A stretch of 64,000 bases of DNA from Pyrinomonadaceae bacterium (GCA_036277115.1 DASUNM010000002.1:124001-188000), one strand, 5' to 3'; shown: positions 1 to 7,874, counted from the first letter of the stretch. Program-made: numbers and translations. Notes: generated by a model from the sequence alone, not told the origin.

Positions 1-160
1 TTCCCGTAACCTTTTGTGGGCCGCTTCGTGGCTTTGCAAGTGTCAATGGCTTGGGTAGAGCAGTACATTTCGTCAAACTCCCCGAAGCACCAGGGTTCCC
101 AACTGGCAGGCTCACCATCGCCAGAATGAGAACACATAACCCAAACATTCGTTGTTTCAT
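1..160 (-). CDS. Exported protein, N-terminal fragment (runs off left edge)
   Basis: Reading the minus strand from an ATG at 158-160 gives an open frame to the window edge (53 codons). It begins MKQRMFGLCVLILAMVSLPV, a basic start followed by a hydrophobic stretch typical of a signal peptide, then a Ser/Thr/Lys-rich stretch with a Cys. A strong ribosome binding site (GGGAGGG, 167-173) stands 6 nt upstream, which is the main reason to believe the start. The C-terminal part lies outside the window, so no function can be assigned. It is 93 nt downstream of the M20 hydrolase gene on the same strand and could be its operon partner. Confidence 0.6.
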   Translation of the reverse strand, partial: MKQRMFGLCVLILAMVSLPVGNPGASGSLTKCTALPKPLTLAKPRSGPQKVTG

Positions 161-253
161 GACTTACCCTCCCAGCGGCGCGAGACCTTAATTGCCGTTG
201 ATTTTAATCCCAAAACAACTTACGCGCCAGAAATAGAAAAGCGGGAAACATGA

Positions 254-1576
254 TCAAAGCTTGTTCAGATCCAGTTTTTGCACAGTCTGCAGGAGTACAT
301 TCGCGCCATTCTCAATGTCCTTCGGGCGCGAGAATTCCTTCGGTGAGTGGCTAATCCCGCCCACACTGGGAATAAAAATCATGCCGACCGGCCCGAGGCG
401 CGCCATGTCCTGTGCGTCGTGACCGGCGCCACTCGGCATCACTTTCGTAGTCAATCCCAATTCCTTTGCCGATTGATCGATAAGGCGGCGAATCGTTGGG
501 TCGGTGGGCGCGGGAATGTTTGTGTTGATCTCTTTGAAGTCGAAAGTGACTTTGTTTGTCCTGGCGATCTGATCGGCTTCCGCGCGAATCTTTTGATAGA
601 GAGTCAGAATCTTCGCAGCGTCCAGGTCGCGCAGCTCAAGACTCAGAACAACCTTGCCGGGAATTACGTTAGGCGCGCCAGGCAAAGCCTGAATGCGACC
701 GACCGTACCGACCTGACGCCCGGGCACACCAGTCACCACGCGATTGACGGCCTCGATAAATTTCGCGGCAGCCAGCAGCGCGTCCTGGCGGTTGTTCATC
801 GGTGTCGTGCCCGCGTGATTCGCGAAGCCTTCAATCGTCACGTCCCACCAGTTGATACCGACGATGCCTTCGACGACGCCGATGTCGATCTTTTCCGCGT
901 CAAGGACGCCACCCTGTTCGATGTGCAACTCGAGGTAGGCGGCGATGCTCTGGGGCCGGCGACGAACTGAAGCAATCTTTGCGGGATCACCACCGATAAA
1001 TTTAATGCCTTCGCGAATCGTCTTGCCGCTGCGGCTTACGAGATCGAGTTCTTTTTCAGTCAACACTCCGCTGATCGCCCCGCTCCCGATCAAACCGCCC
1101 TCTTCATTTTGAAAAATGATCACTTCGAGCGGGCGGTTCGGTTTGATGTTGTTTTCCGCGAGGGTTTGAGCAACTTCAATCGCGCCCAATGAGCCGACGT
1201 CGCCGTCGTAATTGCCACCGTCCGGAACGCTGTCAATGTGCGAGCCCAAAACCAGCGGCGGCATCTTGGTTTCACCGCCCGCTGCATGGCGCCGGCCGAT
1301 GATATTTCCCGCGGCGTCGATCGATACATCGAGCTTTGCTGCGCGCATCAGCCCCATCACGTACTCGCGCCCCTGTCGATCCGCTTCGCTGTAAGCGAGA
1401 CGCGACACGCCGCCCTGCGGGTTCTTTCCGAACTCTGCGAGGGCCTGCAGGTTGGCGTTGAGACGCGTCCCATTAACGCGCACGGTGCCTGAACCTTGAG
1501 CGATCGCGCGCGACCGCCTCAACATGACGCCGCCGGTGGCCGTCGCCAGTCCTAAACCAAATTCACGTCGATTCAT
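254..1576 (-). CDS. M20-family Zn-dependent amidohydrolase (N-carbamoyl-L-amino-acid hydrolase / allantoate amidohydrolase type), Tat-exported
   Basis: 440 residues. The di-zinc amidase fold of family M20/M28 is recognisable: GSHIDSVPDGG (H113) and D124 in GNYDGDVG, the NEEGG pair E158/E159, LHIEQG (H218), the dimerisation-domain motif FANHAGTTP, and a late metal His in GGISHSP (about residue 410). Known members hydrolyse N-carbamoyl amino acids, allantoate or beta-ureidopropionate; the substrate cannot be read from sequence. The N-terminus NRREFGLGLATATGG, followed by ...AIAQG, looks like a twin-arginine signal, which is unusual because most relatives are cytoplasmic. Together with a second exported protein gene just downstream this suggests periplasmic scavenging of nitrogen compounds (inference). 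Confidence 0.85.
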   Translation of the reverse strand: MNRREFGLGLATATGGVMLRRSRAIAQGSGTVRVNGTRLNANLQALAEFGKNPQGGVSRLAYSEADRQGREYVMGLMRAAKLDVSIDAAGNIIGRRHAAGGETKMPPLVLGSHIDSVPDGGNYDGDVGSLGAIEVAQTLAENNIKPNRPLEVIIFQNEEGGLIGSGAISGVLTEKELDLVSRSGKTIREGIKFIGGDPAKIASVRRRPQSIAAYLELHIEQGGVLDAEKIDIGVVEGIVGINWWDVTIEGFANHAGTTPMNNRQDALLAAAKFIEAVNRVVTGVPGRQVGTVGRIQALPGAPNVIPGKVVLSLELRDLDAAKILTLYQKIRAEADQIARTNKVTFDFKEINTNIPAPTDPTIRRLIDQSAKELGLTTKVMPSGAGHDAQDMARLGPVGMIFIPSVGGISHSPKEFSRPKDIENGANVLLQTVQKLDLNKL

Positions 1577-1684
1577 GGCCGCTTCAATACTCGATCAAAC
1601 CGATCTTGGCAAGCCTGTTCCCGCCGAGTTTGTTATCATGCCCGCGAACTCATTGGGTCAAGTGTTCAAAGATTGATCGATAAC

Positions 1685-1711
1685 CCATCCGCTTATGCAG
1701 GTGGTACTGAC
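1685..1711 (+). repeat. Single REP-like palindrome in the tyrS leader
   Basis: An imperfect hairpin CCATCCGC-TTAT-GCAGGTGG is followed by the tail GGTACTGAC. The same hairpin plus tail occurs as an inverted pair at 20613-20703. Here a single copy lies 13 bp upstream of the tyrS start, so it would be transcribed in the tyrS leader. Confidence 0.6.
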
Positions 1712-1724
1712 CTGTTCTTCAAGT

Positions 1725-2999
1725 ATGAACCTCTACGACGAGTTTGAATGGCGCGGCATGCTGTACGAAGCGACGCCTGATCTGCGCGACGTGCTTGCAA
1801 AGGAAAAGGTCACGGCGTACATCGGCTTCGATCCGTCCGCGCCCAGCCTGCATGTCGGATCGCTTCTGCCGGTCATGGGCCTCGCGCGTCTGCAGCGATT
1901 CGGTCATACGCCGATTGCGATTGCGGGCGGCGGCACCGGACTGATTGGTGATCCGAGTGGAAAGACGAAAGAGCGCCAACTTCTGGATCACGGGCAAGTG
2001 GAAGCGAACCTCGTCGGAATCAAGGAGCAATTAAGCCGCTTTCTGGATTTTGAGGCGACGGGCAACCCCGCCCAAATTGTGAACAACGCGGATTGGCTCG
2101 GGCCGATCACGATGATGGAGTTTCTGCGCGACGTCGGAAAGTATTTCACGGTCAACAATCTGCTCGGCAAAGAAGCGATCAGCCGGCGCCTGGAATCGGA
2201 AGAAGGAATCTCGTTTACGGAATTCACTTACCCGCTGTTGCAGGCTTACGACTATCTGGTCCTTCACGATCGTCACAAATGCACTCTGCAGATGGGCGGC
2301 AGCGACCAGTGGGGCAACATTCTCGCGGGCATCGATCTGATTAGGCGTCTGCGCAGCGCGCGCACACACGGGCTGGTCTTTCCGCTCGTCACTGCGGCAA
2401 CTGGCGTGAAGTTCGGGAAGACCGAAGCCGGCGCCGTGTGGCTGGATGCGAAGCTGACATCGCCCTATCGCTTCTACCAGTTCTGGCTGAACACTGATGA
2501 TCGCGACGCGGTGATGTACCTCAAGTTTTTCACCTGGCTCTCGAAAGACGAAATCGAGGCGTTGGAACAGAGTGTTAAGGCCGAGCCGGAGAAACGCGAA
2601 GCGCAACGGCGACTGGCGCGGGAAGTGACAGCGCTGCTGCACGGCGAAACAGAATTAGAAAAAGCCGTGCGCGCGTCAGCGGTTTTGTTTGGCCAAGAGA
2701 TCAGTGGGTTGAGTGTTAGCGAGATTATCGACATCTTCGCCGATGTGCCTTCTACGGAGCTCGCGAAATCAAAGCTGGACGGTGACGGTTTTAGCTTGAG
2801 CGACGCATTAGTTGTTTCGGGACTAGCACCGTCGAAAGGCGAAGCAAAGCGTCTGGTGCAGGGCGGTGGTGTGGCTGTCAACAACGTGCGGGCCGATGAT
2901 GCGCGCAAATCGATCTCCGCGGCGGACTTTATCGATGGACAGGTGCTGGTGCTGCGTAAAGGAGCGAAGCACTATCACTTGATTCGGATCGTTGGTTGA
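1725..2999 (+). CDS. tyrS: Tyrosyl-tRNA synthetase
   Basis: Class I aminoacyl-tRNA synthetase charging tRNA-Tyr. The catalytic Rossmann domain carries the HIGH-like motif in PSLHVGSLLP, the Tyr-binding QAYDYLVL and MGGSDQWGN segments, and the KMSKS-equivalent KFGKT. The C-terminal S4-like RNA-binding domain is the last ~70 residues (ALVVSGLAPSKGEAKRL...). The open frame extends upstream to 1695, but those 10 codons are translated REP-repeat sequence, so ATG 1725 (MNLYDEFEW) is preferred, giving 424 residues, the usual length for the TyrS type. No clear Shine-Dalgarno is visible. It is monocistronic and followed by a very strong hairpin terminator. Confidence 0.95.
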   Translation: MNLYDEFEWRGMLYEATPDLRDVLAKEKVTAYIGFDPSAPSLHVGSLLPVMGLARLQRFGHTPIAIAGGGTGLIGDPSGKTKERQLLDHGQVEANLVGIKEQLSRFLDFEATGNPAQIVNNADWLGPITMMEFLRDVGKYFTVNNLLGKEAISRRLESEEGISFTEFTYPLLQAYDYLVLHDRHKCTLQMGGSDQWGNILAGIDLIRRLRSARTHGLVFPLVTAATGVKFGKTEAGAVWLDAKLTSPYRFYQFWLNTDDRDAVMYLKFFTWLSKDEIEALEQSVKAEPEKREAQRRLAREVTALLHGETELEKAVRASAVLFGQEISGLSVSEIIDIFADVPSTELAKSKLDGDGFSLSDALVVSGLAPSKGEAKRLVQGGGVAVNNVRADDARKSISAADFIDGQVLVLRKGAKHYHLIRIVG

Positions 3000-3022
3000 G
3001 TTCGCGTAGGAGACGCTTGAAA

Positions 3023-3169
3023 GTAGCCCAGCCCTTTAGGGCTGGGTAAGCATGACGAAACACTAAAAGCCCGCGAAGCGGGCGACAGAAATTGCATCGC
3101 TCTGTCGCCTGCTTCGCGGGCTTTTTATCTTCCACTCACTCGGCTCCCAGCGCTGAAGCGCTGGGCTAC
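3023..3169. repeat. Nested inverted repeat: REPIN-like outer pair around a 25-bp terminator hairpin
   Basis: The outer arms GTAGCCCAGC (3023-3032) and GCTGGGCTAC (3160-3169) are perfect inverses, and each is itself part of a small hairpin (CAGCCCTTTAGGGCTG and CAGCGCTGAAGCGCTG). Nested inside is a 25-bp stem with one mismatch, arms 3065-3089 and 3101-3125, loop 11 nt, beginning AAAA and ending TTTT. The inner stem is a plausible bidirectional intrinsic terminator for tyrS (+) and for the minus-strand SnoaL/glyQS side. The GTAG head of the outer units is reminiscent of proteobacterial REP sequences. Confidence 0.75.
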
Positions 3170-3176
3170 AAAAAAT

Positions 3177-3223
3177 CGTCCGCTAACGCAGACGCCCTCC
3201 CTTACGGTTGGGCTACTGCCCCG
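3177..3223. repeat. Dispersed palindromic repeat (second family), copy 1
   Basis: The hairpin CGTCCGCTAACGCAGACG (3177-3194) abuts GCCCTCCCTTACGGTTGG followed by GCTACTGCCCCG. The second half recurs at 3659-3690 (glyQS 3' end) and, more diverged, at 21973-22005 (next to lexA). Confidence 0.5.
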
Positions 3224-3244
3224 AACCCCGGGCCGCGACCAAAC

Positions 3245-3643
3245 TCAAAACATTCCGTTCTCGTTGGGCGAATCCTGCGGGGCTTCCATCGCTACGTCCC
3301 AAAGTTCGGTAATGCGATTCCGTTCATCAAATCGAAAGATGTGCACGACCGCGATTGTCTGTGTGTCCTGCGAATGTTGCACTCGTGAGTGAACGCCGAT
3401 CAGACCGTCGCCTTCAAGCACGCGCTGGACCTCCAGCGTCGTTTTCGGAAACTTCTTGTGAGCTTCCATCATGGCCGCTCTTAACGACTTCGCATCACCA
3501 GGAAAATGAGGGTTGTGGTGGCGAAAGTCTTGCCGCGAGACATACTTCTCAAAAGCTTCGCTGACTTTTCCCGAAGCGGCGAGCTTGAGAAACGATGTCG
3601 CGATGTCTTTCGGGTCTGCTTTCTTTCCTTCTGGTACTGGCAT
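3245..3643 (-). CDS. SnoaL-like / NTF2-fold protein
   Basis: 132 residues with the layout of the SnoaL-like cone-fold family: an N-terminal helix pair (DPKDIATSFLKLAASGKVSEAFEKYV), RHHNPHFPGD, AMMEAHKKFPKTTLEVQRVLEGDGLIGVHSRV and the closing strand pair AVVHIFRFDERNRITELWDVA. Many relatives are annotated as predicted SnoaL-like aldol-condensation enzymes or ester cyclases, but most have no demonstrated substrate. The start is secure: AGGAGGAGC lies directly upstream of ATG 3643. It is 36 nt downstream of glyQS on the same strand, with a palindromic repeat in between. Confidence 0.75.
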   Translation of the reverse strand: MPVPEGKKADPKDIATSFLKLAASGKVSEAFEKYVSRQDFRHHNPHFPGDAKSLRAAMMEAHKKFPKTTLEVQRVLEGDGLIGVHSRVQHSQDTQTIAVVHIFRFDERNRITELWDVAMEAPQDSPNENGMF

Positions 3644-3658
3644 GCTCCTCCTGAATCA

Positions 3659-3690
3659 CACGCCTTCGTGACGGTTGGGTTATTGCCCCG
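3659..3690. repeat. Dispersed palindromic repeat (second family), copy 2, overlapping the glyQS stop
   Basis: CACGCCTTCGTGACGGTTGG followed by GTTATTGCCCCG matches the copy at 3194-3223 closely. The last three codons and the stop of glyQS (minus strand) are inside the repeat, so the repeat supplies the extreme C-terminus of the protein. Confidence 0.55.
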
Positions 3691-5074
3691 ATTCTCCGGG
3701 CGTTGGGGCGAACTTCTGAAGCAGATACGTGGGCAGATCGGCAACTTTCACCCGCTCCTGTTCCCAGGTATCGCGATCACGTACGGTCACCGCTTCATCT
3801 TCCAGCGACTGGTGATCGACCGTGACGCAGAATGGCGTGCCGATCTCGTCCTGTCGGGCATACAGCTTGCCGATGCCGCCGGTGTCGTCGTAAACCGCGC
3901 GCATAACCGGCTGCAGAGAGCGTTTGATGGCTTTCGCCATGCCGACGATCTCGGGTTTGTTCTTGGCCAGCGGGAGGACTGCAACTTTGATTGGCGCCAT
4001 CGAGTGATGAAGCTTCAGAATGACGCGCATCTCGCCCTTATCATTGGTCCTTTCCGAATAGGCGTCCATTAAGAGCGCCAGCACTGTGCGATTGACGCCG
4101 GCGGCCGGTTCAATTACGTACGGATAGAAACGCTGCTTCGTCTGCTCGTCAAAGTACGAAAGGTCGTCCGTGGAATCCGGATTCAGCCGCTTGCCTTCTG
4201 CGTCTTCAGGTTTCTTTGAGTGCGTCTTCAGATCGAAATCGGTGCGATTCGCGATGCCCATCAGCTCATCCCATTGACGCTCGTCTTCTTCACGCTCAGG
4301 AAAGAAGCGGTACTGAATGTCCACCGTGCGCTTTGCGTAATGAGCTAACTCTTCTTTCGGTTGTTCATATAACCGCAGGTTCGCGCTGGAGATGCCAATG
4401 TTCTGGAACCATTGATTGCAGGCGTCGATCCACTCCTGATGAGAAGTTTCGTCTTCGCCGGGCTTAACGAAGTATTCCATTTCCATCTGTTCGAACTCGC
4501 GCGTGCGAAAGATGAAGTTGCCGGGCGTGACTTCGTTGCGAAACGATTTACCGATCTGCGCGACACCGAAAGGCAGTTTGCGCCGGCTGGTGTTCAGCAC
4601 GTTAAGAAAATTAATGAATATGCCCTGGGCGGTTTCGGGACGAAGATAGACGAGAGAAGCGGGATCGTCTTCCGACGTCGCACCGACGTGCGTGCGAAAC
4701 ATGAGGTTAAAAGGCCTGGGCTCGGTGAGATTCGTCGAGCCGCAGTTCGGACACTTCCCGCCTTCGAGTTTGTCCGCGCGCCAACGGCTATGACATTCCT
4801 TACAATCAACCAGCGGATCGCTAAACGTATCTTCGTGTCCGGAATATTTCCAGGCCAGCCGATTCAGGATGATCGACGAATCGAGGCCTTCGATGTCGTC
4901 GCGCTCGTAAACCATCCAGCGCCACCATGCCTGGCGCACATTGTTGGCCAGCTCAATACCCAGCGGCCCGTAGTCCCACGCACTGCCAAGGCCGCCGTAG
5001 ATTTCCGAAGATGGATAAACGAAGCCGCGACGCTTCGCCAGAGAAACGATGGTCTCGATGTTTGGAGCAGACAC
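3680..5074 (-). CDS. glyQS: Glycyl-tRNA synthetase (single-chain, dimeric alpha2 type)
   Basis: 464 residues; class II synthetase of the eukaryote/Thermus type rather than the alpha2beta2 GlyQ/GlyS type. Visible: the N-terminal catalytic start IVSLAKRRGFVYPSSEIYGG, motif 1 region GLGSAWDYGPLG, a Cys4 zinc-like insertion (CKECHSRW...CPNCGST), motif 2 SFRNEVTPGNFIFRTREFEQ, motif 3 EPAAGVNRTVLALLMDAY, and the C-terminal anticodon-binding domain (KVAVLPLAKNK...). The start codon is GTG at 5072-5074 with no obvious Shine-Dalgarno. The final residues (SGQ-stop) are encoded by a dispersed repeat. Two terminator-like hairpins lie upstream. Confidence 0.95.
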   Translation of the reverse strand: MSAPNIETIVSLAKRRGFVYPSSEIYGGLGSAWDYGPLGIELANNVRQAWWRWMVYERDDIEGLDSSIILNRLAWKYSGHEDTFSDPLVDCKECHSRWRADKLEGGKCPNCGSTNLTEPRPFNLMFRTHVGATSEDDPASLVYLRPETAQGIFINFLNVLNTSRRKLPFGVAQIGKSFRNEVTPGNFIFRTREFEQMEMEYFVKPGEDETSHQEWIDACNQWFQNIGISSANLRLYEQPKEELAHYAKRTVDIQYRFFPEREEDERQWDELMGIANRTDFDLKTHSKKPEDAEGKRLNPDSTDDLSYFDEQTKQRFYPYVIEPAAGVNRTVLALLMDAYSERTNDKGEMRVILKLHHSMAPIKVAVLPLAKNKPEIVGMAKAIKRSLQPVMRAVYDDTGGIGKLYARQDEIGTPFCVTVDHQSLEDEAVTVRDRDTWEQERVKVADLPTYLLQKFAPTPGESGQ

Positions 5075-5138
5075 AGGTTAGTGATTTCGTAAATTGTGAA
5101 CGTGAATAGTAGAACGGAACGTGAGTGTAGCAGGCAGC

Positions 5139-5161
5139 AAAAAGGCGGGCAACGCCCGCCT
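5139..5161 (-). terminator. Intrinsic terminator-like hairpin upstream of glyQS
   Basis: A perfect 8-bp stem AGGCGGGC/GCCCGCCT (5143-5150 and 5154-5161) with a 3-nt loop is followed on the minus strand by a run of five T. It points toward glyQS and lies 64 nt from its start codon. Confidence 0.6.
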
Positions 5162-5186
5162 AAACAAATCGTAGATGGTCGTCCCC

Positions 5187-5262
5187 AAAAAGGCTTAGGG
5201 CTGCTGATAATTCCTGCGAGGCTCCCCCTAGCCTCTGCAAGCCGTTTATCAGCAGCCCTGCC
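5187..5262 (-). terminator. Large structured hairpin with U-run (terminator or leader RNA)
   Basis: A perfect 14-bp stem, AGGGCTGCTGATAA (5197-5210) with TTATCAGCAGCCCT (5246-5259), is extended by GGC/GCC and contains an inner hairpin (TGCGAGGCT/AGCCTCTGCA). On the minus strand it is followed by five T (5187-5191). Most simply it ends transcripts coming from the asparaginase operon; its size and the second hairpin just downstream leave open a role in the glyQS leader. Confidence 0.6.
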
Positions 5263-5575
5263 TTTGTGCTCTGCGACTGTCCTGGCAACCCTGTTCCCCC
5301 GAAAGAGCCGCCATCACTTTTAAGATGTGAAGCGCCTCCCCCAAAGCGCCTCTCAACTTGTCTCAGAGCCTTGACCCGATTTAGCTTCTGTCCATCTTAG
5401 TCGAGACCAGCTTTAGCAACGGTTGTGCCAGCGCTTTCGCGTCGCACTCATTTTGATTTTTCTGAAGAAAAGGCAAGGTCGCGTTTTAGCGGATATCGAA
5501 CTATTGCGATCGCGTTGTAAGTGTTCGGTACAGACGACAATACTTTTGCACTAAAACCGCTCGCGGACTCGTGCG
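5263..5575. other. Gene-poor spacer between small unknown gene and glyQS
   Basis: No open frame here has a ribosome binding site or family resemblance. The minus-strand reading contains several short G-rich stem candidates, but no T-box antiterminator motif was found. Nothing else can be called. Confidence 0.4.
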
Positions 5576-6109
5576 TCAGAAGCTATTGGGATGGAAAGGG
5601 CGGTGGTAAAACTCTTGGTAGAGCCAGCCGAGCACGCGCAATTCGGCCGTGCATAGCGTCTCGACCCAGCAATTGAAGAGAAAGTCAGCGCGTTCCGACG
5701 CCGCAGGGATCTTGGCCGACTCTGACACGACGGAAGCTTGATTCATTTCCAGAGCGTAAGCCTGCGCGACGTTCTCAGTTGCTTTCGAAGCTGTATCGAG
5801 AGCGTTCAGCAGCTGGCCAATCCACCCGTGCAGGGCTTCCTCAGTCGGGTGGTGCGCGAGCGATTGAATGATACCAATCGCCAGACGATCCTCGGCGCGA
5901 CAGAAATTGAAGACTTCTTCACCGGCGTCACGACTTTGTTGCTGCTTCCACTGAAAGAGCTCTTCGATCTTCGGATGCTTGATGATGGCGACTCGTTCGT
6001 CAAAGTCGAGGAACCACTGAATGACGTCCGGAATTGAATCGTAGTCGATGCGGCCGCCGGCATCGCGCAAGAGAACAGGTTCGTTTGGCTGGGTGGTTGG
6101 GGTGCTCAT
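5576..6109 (-). CDS. Conserved-looking protein of unknown function
   Basis: 177 residues, largely helical, acidic, with no signal peptide or membrane segment. Not recognised. Segments such as DYDSIPDVIQWFLDFDERVA and LLNALDTASKATENVAQAYA suggest a cytoplasmic helical bundle. Its ATG overlaps the asparaginase stop codon (ATGA, 6106-6109), so the two are probably translationally coupled. That coupling is the best evidence that the gene is real and functionally tied to the asparaginase. Confidence 0.6.
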   Translation of the reverse strand: MSTPTTQPNEPVLLRDAGGRIDYDSIPDVIQWFLDFDERVAIIKHPKIEELFQWKQQQSRDAGEEVFNFCRAEDRLAIGIIQSLAHHPTEEALHGWIGQLLNALDTASKATENVAQAYALEMNQASVVSESAKIPAASERADFLFNCWVETLCTAELRVLGWLYQEFYHRPFHPNSF

Positions 6110-7161
6110 TTGTGACGGGTGACGTTGAGAGTGAACGCCGCACGCGCCTCGCCAACACGATCACCTCTTCTGTTTGTGATGGGCGTTGGCGCGTACGTCG
6201 CGAGCGCCGTGATCTCGTTATCACTGAGAACGGCCAGTTGGCGGAGGGCTTCAATCACGGCTGGCGGTCGCGCACGCCGGTCGTCGCCGTCCTCGACTTT
6301 TAGTGCAAAACCCAGCCCATCTGGCCAATCGGCACAGGGCAAAACGCCGACTGTGTACACGCCTTCTGCGCCGATTTTCGAAATAAGACGGCCACTTCCG
6401 GCGCGCATCATTTCGGTATCCAAGCGATCTTTAGTGCCCCCGACCATTTCCGGAAACTGGATCATGGCATTGACGATGCGGCGGCCAGCGTCTTGCACCG
6501 ACGGCTCGAAATCTGCCGAGGGATTCACCAGCCGGGCATACATCAACGCCATCGCGCGCACCGGCATGCCGAAAACTGGAGCGGCGCAGCCGTCCGTTCC
6601 AATCACAATGTGATTCGCAGGAATGGCCGAAAACTTCGAGACAGTCTGCAAAATCAACTGCTGAACCGGATGTGAAGGCTCGTCATAACTCTCGAACGGC
6701 GCGCCGAGGTGCTTCGCAACGGCAAGCATCCCTGCATGCTTACCCGAACAGTTGTTTTGCAGAACGCTGGGCGGTTGCTGCTTCCGGGTGAGTTCGCGCG
6801 CGACGTCGACACTAAACGGCTCATGCACGCCGCACTTAAGTGCGTCTTCACCTATGCCGATCTTCCTCAGCATCGATTGGACGGTTTCGACATGAAGGGA
6901 TTCCCCACTGTGAGATCCGCAGGCGATGGCAATCTCCCGGTCAGTAAAGCCAAAGCGATCGGCGGCGCCTGAAGTGATTAGCGGGATTGCCTGGAATGGT
7001 TTGCCTGAGGAGCGAAAGAAAGTGACCGTTTCCGGCGCACCGAGTTCTGCCACCGTTTTGCCGTGGCTATCGACGGCGACTAAGTGACCGCGGTGCAACG
7101 ATTCGATAAGCGATCCGCGCCACACTTCGACCAGAGGAGCTGCGCAATCTGTGTTGGTCAC
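6106..7161 (-). CDS. L-asparaginase, Rhizobium etli AnsA-like (asparaginase II, PF06089-type)
   Basis: 351 residues, matching the family length. Hallmarks of this Ser/Lys-type asparaginase family are present: EVWRGSLIESLHRG near the N-terminus, FFRSSGKPFQAIPLI (Ser51/Lys54 as the expected catalytic Ser-x-x-Lys), IACGSHSGE, QNNCSGKHAGMLA (Cys and Lys expected at the zinc/active site) and IGTDGCAAP. It hydrolyses L-Asn to Asp and ammonia. This family is unrelated to E. coli AnsA/AnsB, hence no symbol. It has no signal peptide, so it is cytoplasmic. It is the first gene of a two-gene operon with the unknown 177-residue protein. Confidence 0.85.
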   Translation of the reverse strand: MTNTDCAAPLVEVWRGSLIESLHRGHLVAVDSHGKTVAELGAPETVTFFRSSGKPFQAIPLITSGAADRFGFTDREIAIACGSHSGESLHVETVQSMLRKIGIGEDALKCGVHEPFSVDVARELTRKQQPPSVLQNNCSGKHAGMLAVAKHLGAPFESYDEPSHPVQQLILQTVSKFSAIPANHIVIGTDGCAAPVFGMPVRAMALMYARLVNPSADFEPSVQDAGRRIVNAMIQFPEMVGGTKDRLDTEMMRAGSGRLISKIGAEGVYTVGVLPCADWPDGLGFALKVEDGDDRRARPPAVIEALRQLAVLSDNEITALATYAPTPITNRRGDRVGEARAAFTLNVTRHK

Positions 7162-7189
7162 GATGCCAGCATCTTAATGTTGCCGCGAG

Positions 7190-7219
7190 AAAAAAGAAAA
7201 GCGGGATTGCTCCCGCTTT
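7190..7219 (-). terminator. Intrinsic terminator after the 3D-domain gene
   Basis: A perfect 9-bp stem AAAGCGGGA/TCCCGCTTT (7198-7206, 7211-7219) has a 4-nt loop. On the minus strand it is followed by a T-rich run (TCTTTTTT). It lies 50 nt beyond the stop of the 3D-domain gene. Confidence 0.8.
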
Positions 7220-7269
7220 CAATCGACACTGTTTTGTGAATTCGTTGAATGAACGCTGCGGTTTACTCG

Positions 7270-7842
7270 TTACTGCTTCGCAGTCGTTGCCTCTGCTGGT
7301 GGCGTCGTCACCACGCGCGCGCGCGTCGCTTTTGTCTTGGAGCGTTTGACCGGCAGCGCGAGGACCGTCAGCTTCACATTACGGCGACCGAACTGGAGGG
7401 CTTCCCGTGTTGATGGAGTCCAGATGTCGATTTTACGTCCCTTGATCGCGCCGCCGGTGTCGGCGACCAGGTACTCGCCACTCCACGGCCCGGCATCCAG
7501 TCGAACACGGGTGCCAAGCGGCAGATGTCTTGGGTCGGCCGCAATCAATCCGCGCGAAACGTACTGCCCGCTGGCCGTCCGGCCGCGCAGGCTGTAAGCG
7601 GTGGCCGAGTAGGTTTCCGTCGGCCTCTCGATAACGTCAATCAGCTTGGCTACCGGGGCAGGCTTCGGCGCCTCAACGGGCGCCGGTTCGTCCTCAGGGA
7701 TTTGACCCGCGACTTCCAGAACCAGCTCCTGCTTAACGGCCGGCTTCGGGTCTTGCGGCATGTACTTTTGGGCGTAGGAAATTACTGAAAAGACGAGAAG
7801 CACACCAAAAGCGCTTCCCAGAATGATGGATAACTTCTTCAA
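7270..7842 (-). CDS. 3D-domain (RlpA/MltA-like double-psi barrel) envelope protein
   Basis: 190 residues. The N-terminal hydrophobic segment (about 3-24, LSIILGSAFGVLLVFSVISYA) is a signal anchor. A Pro/Glu-rich linker (30-75) follows, then a 3D domain at about 80-165: YSATAYSLRGRTASG, AADPRHLPLGTRV, VADTGGAIKGRKIDIW, with the Asp residues that name the domain. Relatives include the catalytic domain of lytic transglycosylase MltA and of Sps/YuiC-type muralytic proteins, so a role in peptidoglycan turnover is likely. The start is TTG at 7840-7842 with AGGAG 8 nt upstream (7851-7855). A structured leader lies at 7875-7988. Confidence 0.8.
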   Translation of the reverse strand: MKKLSIILGSAFGVLLVFSVISYAQKYMPQDPKPAVKQELVLEVAGQIPEDEPAPVEAPKPAPVAKLIDVIERPTETYSATAYSLRGRTASGQYVSRGLIAADPRHLPLGTRVRLDAGPWSGEYLVADTGGAIKGRKIDIWTPSTREALQFGRRNVKLTVLALPVKRSKTKATRARVVTTPPAEATTAKQ

Positions 7843-7874
7843 GTCGGGTTCTCCTGTCCGATGTTTTGTGCCAA

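Noticed and set aside
347-970. 207-codon plus-strand frame opposite the M20 hydrolase
   Set aside because: Antisense shadow of a gene with clear catalytic motifs; no ribosome binding site or family resemblance.
2031-2642. 203-codon minus-strand frame within tyrS
   Set aside because: Antisense shadow; tyrS motifs on the plus strand are unambiguous.
4412-5092. 226-codon plus-strand frame within glyQS
   Set aside because: Antisense shadow of a gene with intact class II synthetase motifs.
5075-5575. T-box riboswitch upstream of glyQS
   Set aside because: Position is right, but no T-box antiterminator sequence was found on the minus strand; only terminator-like hairpins are seen.
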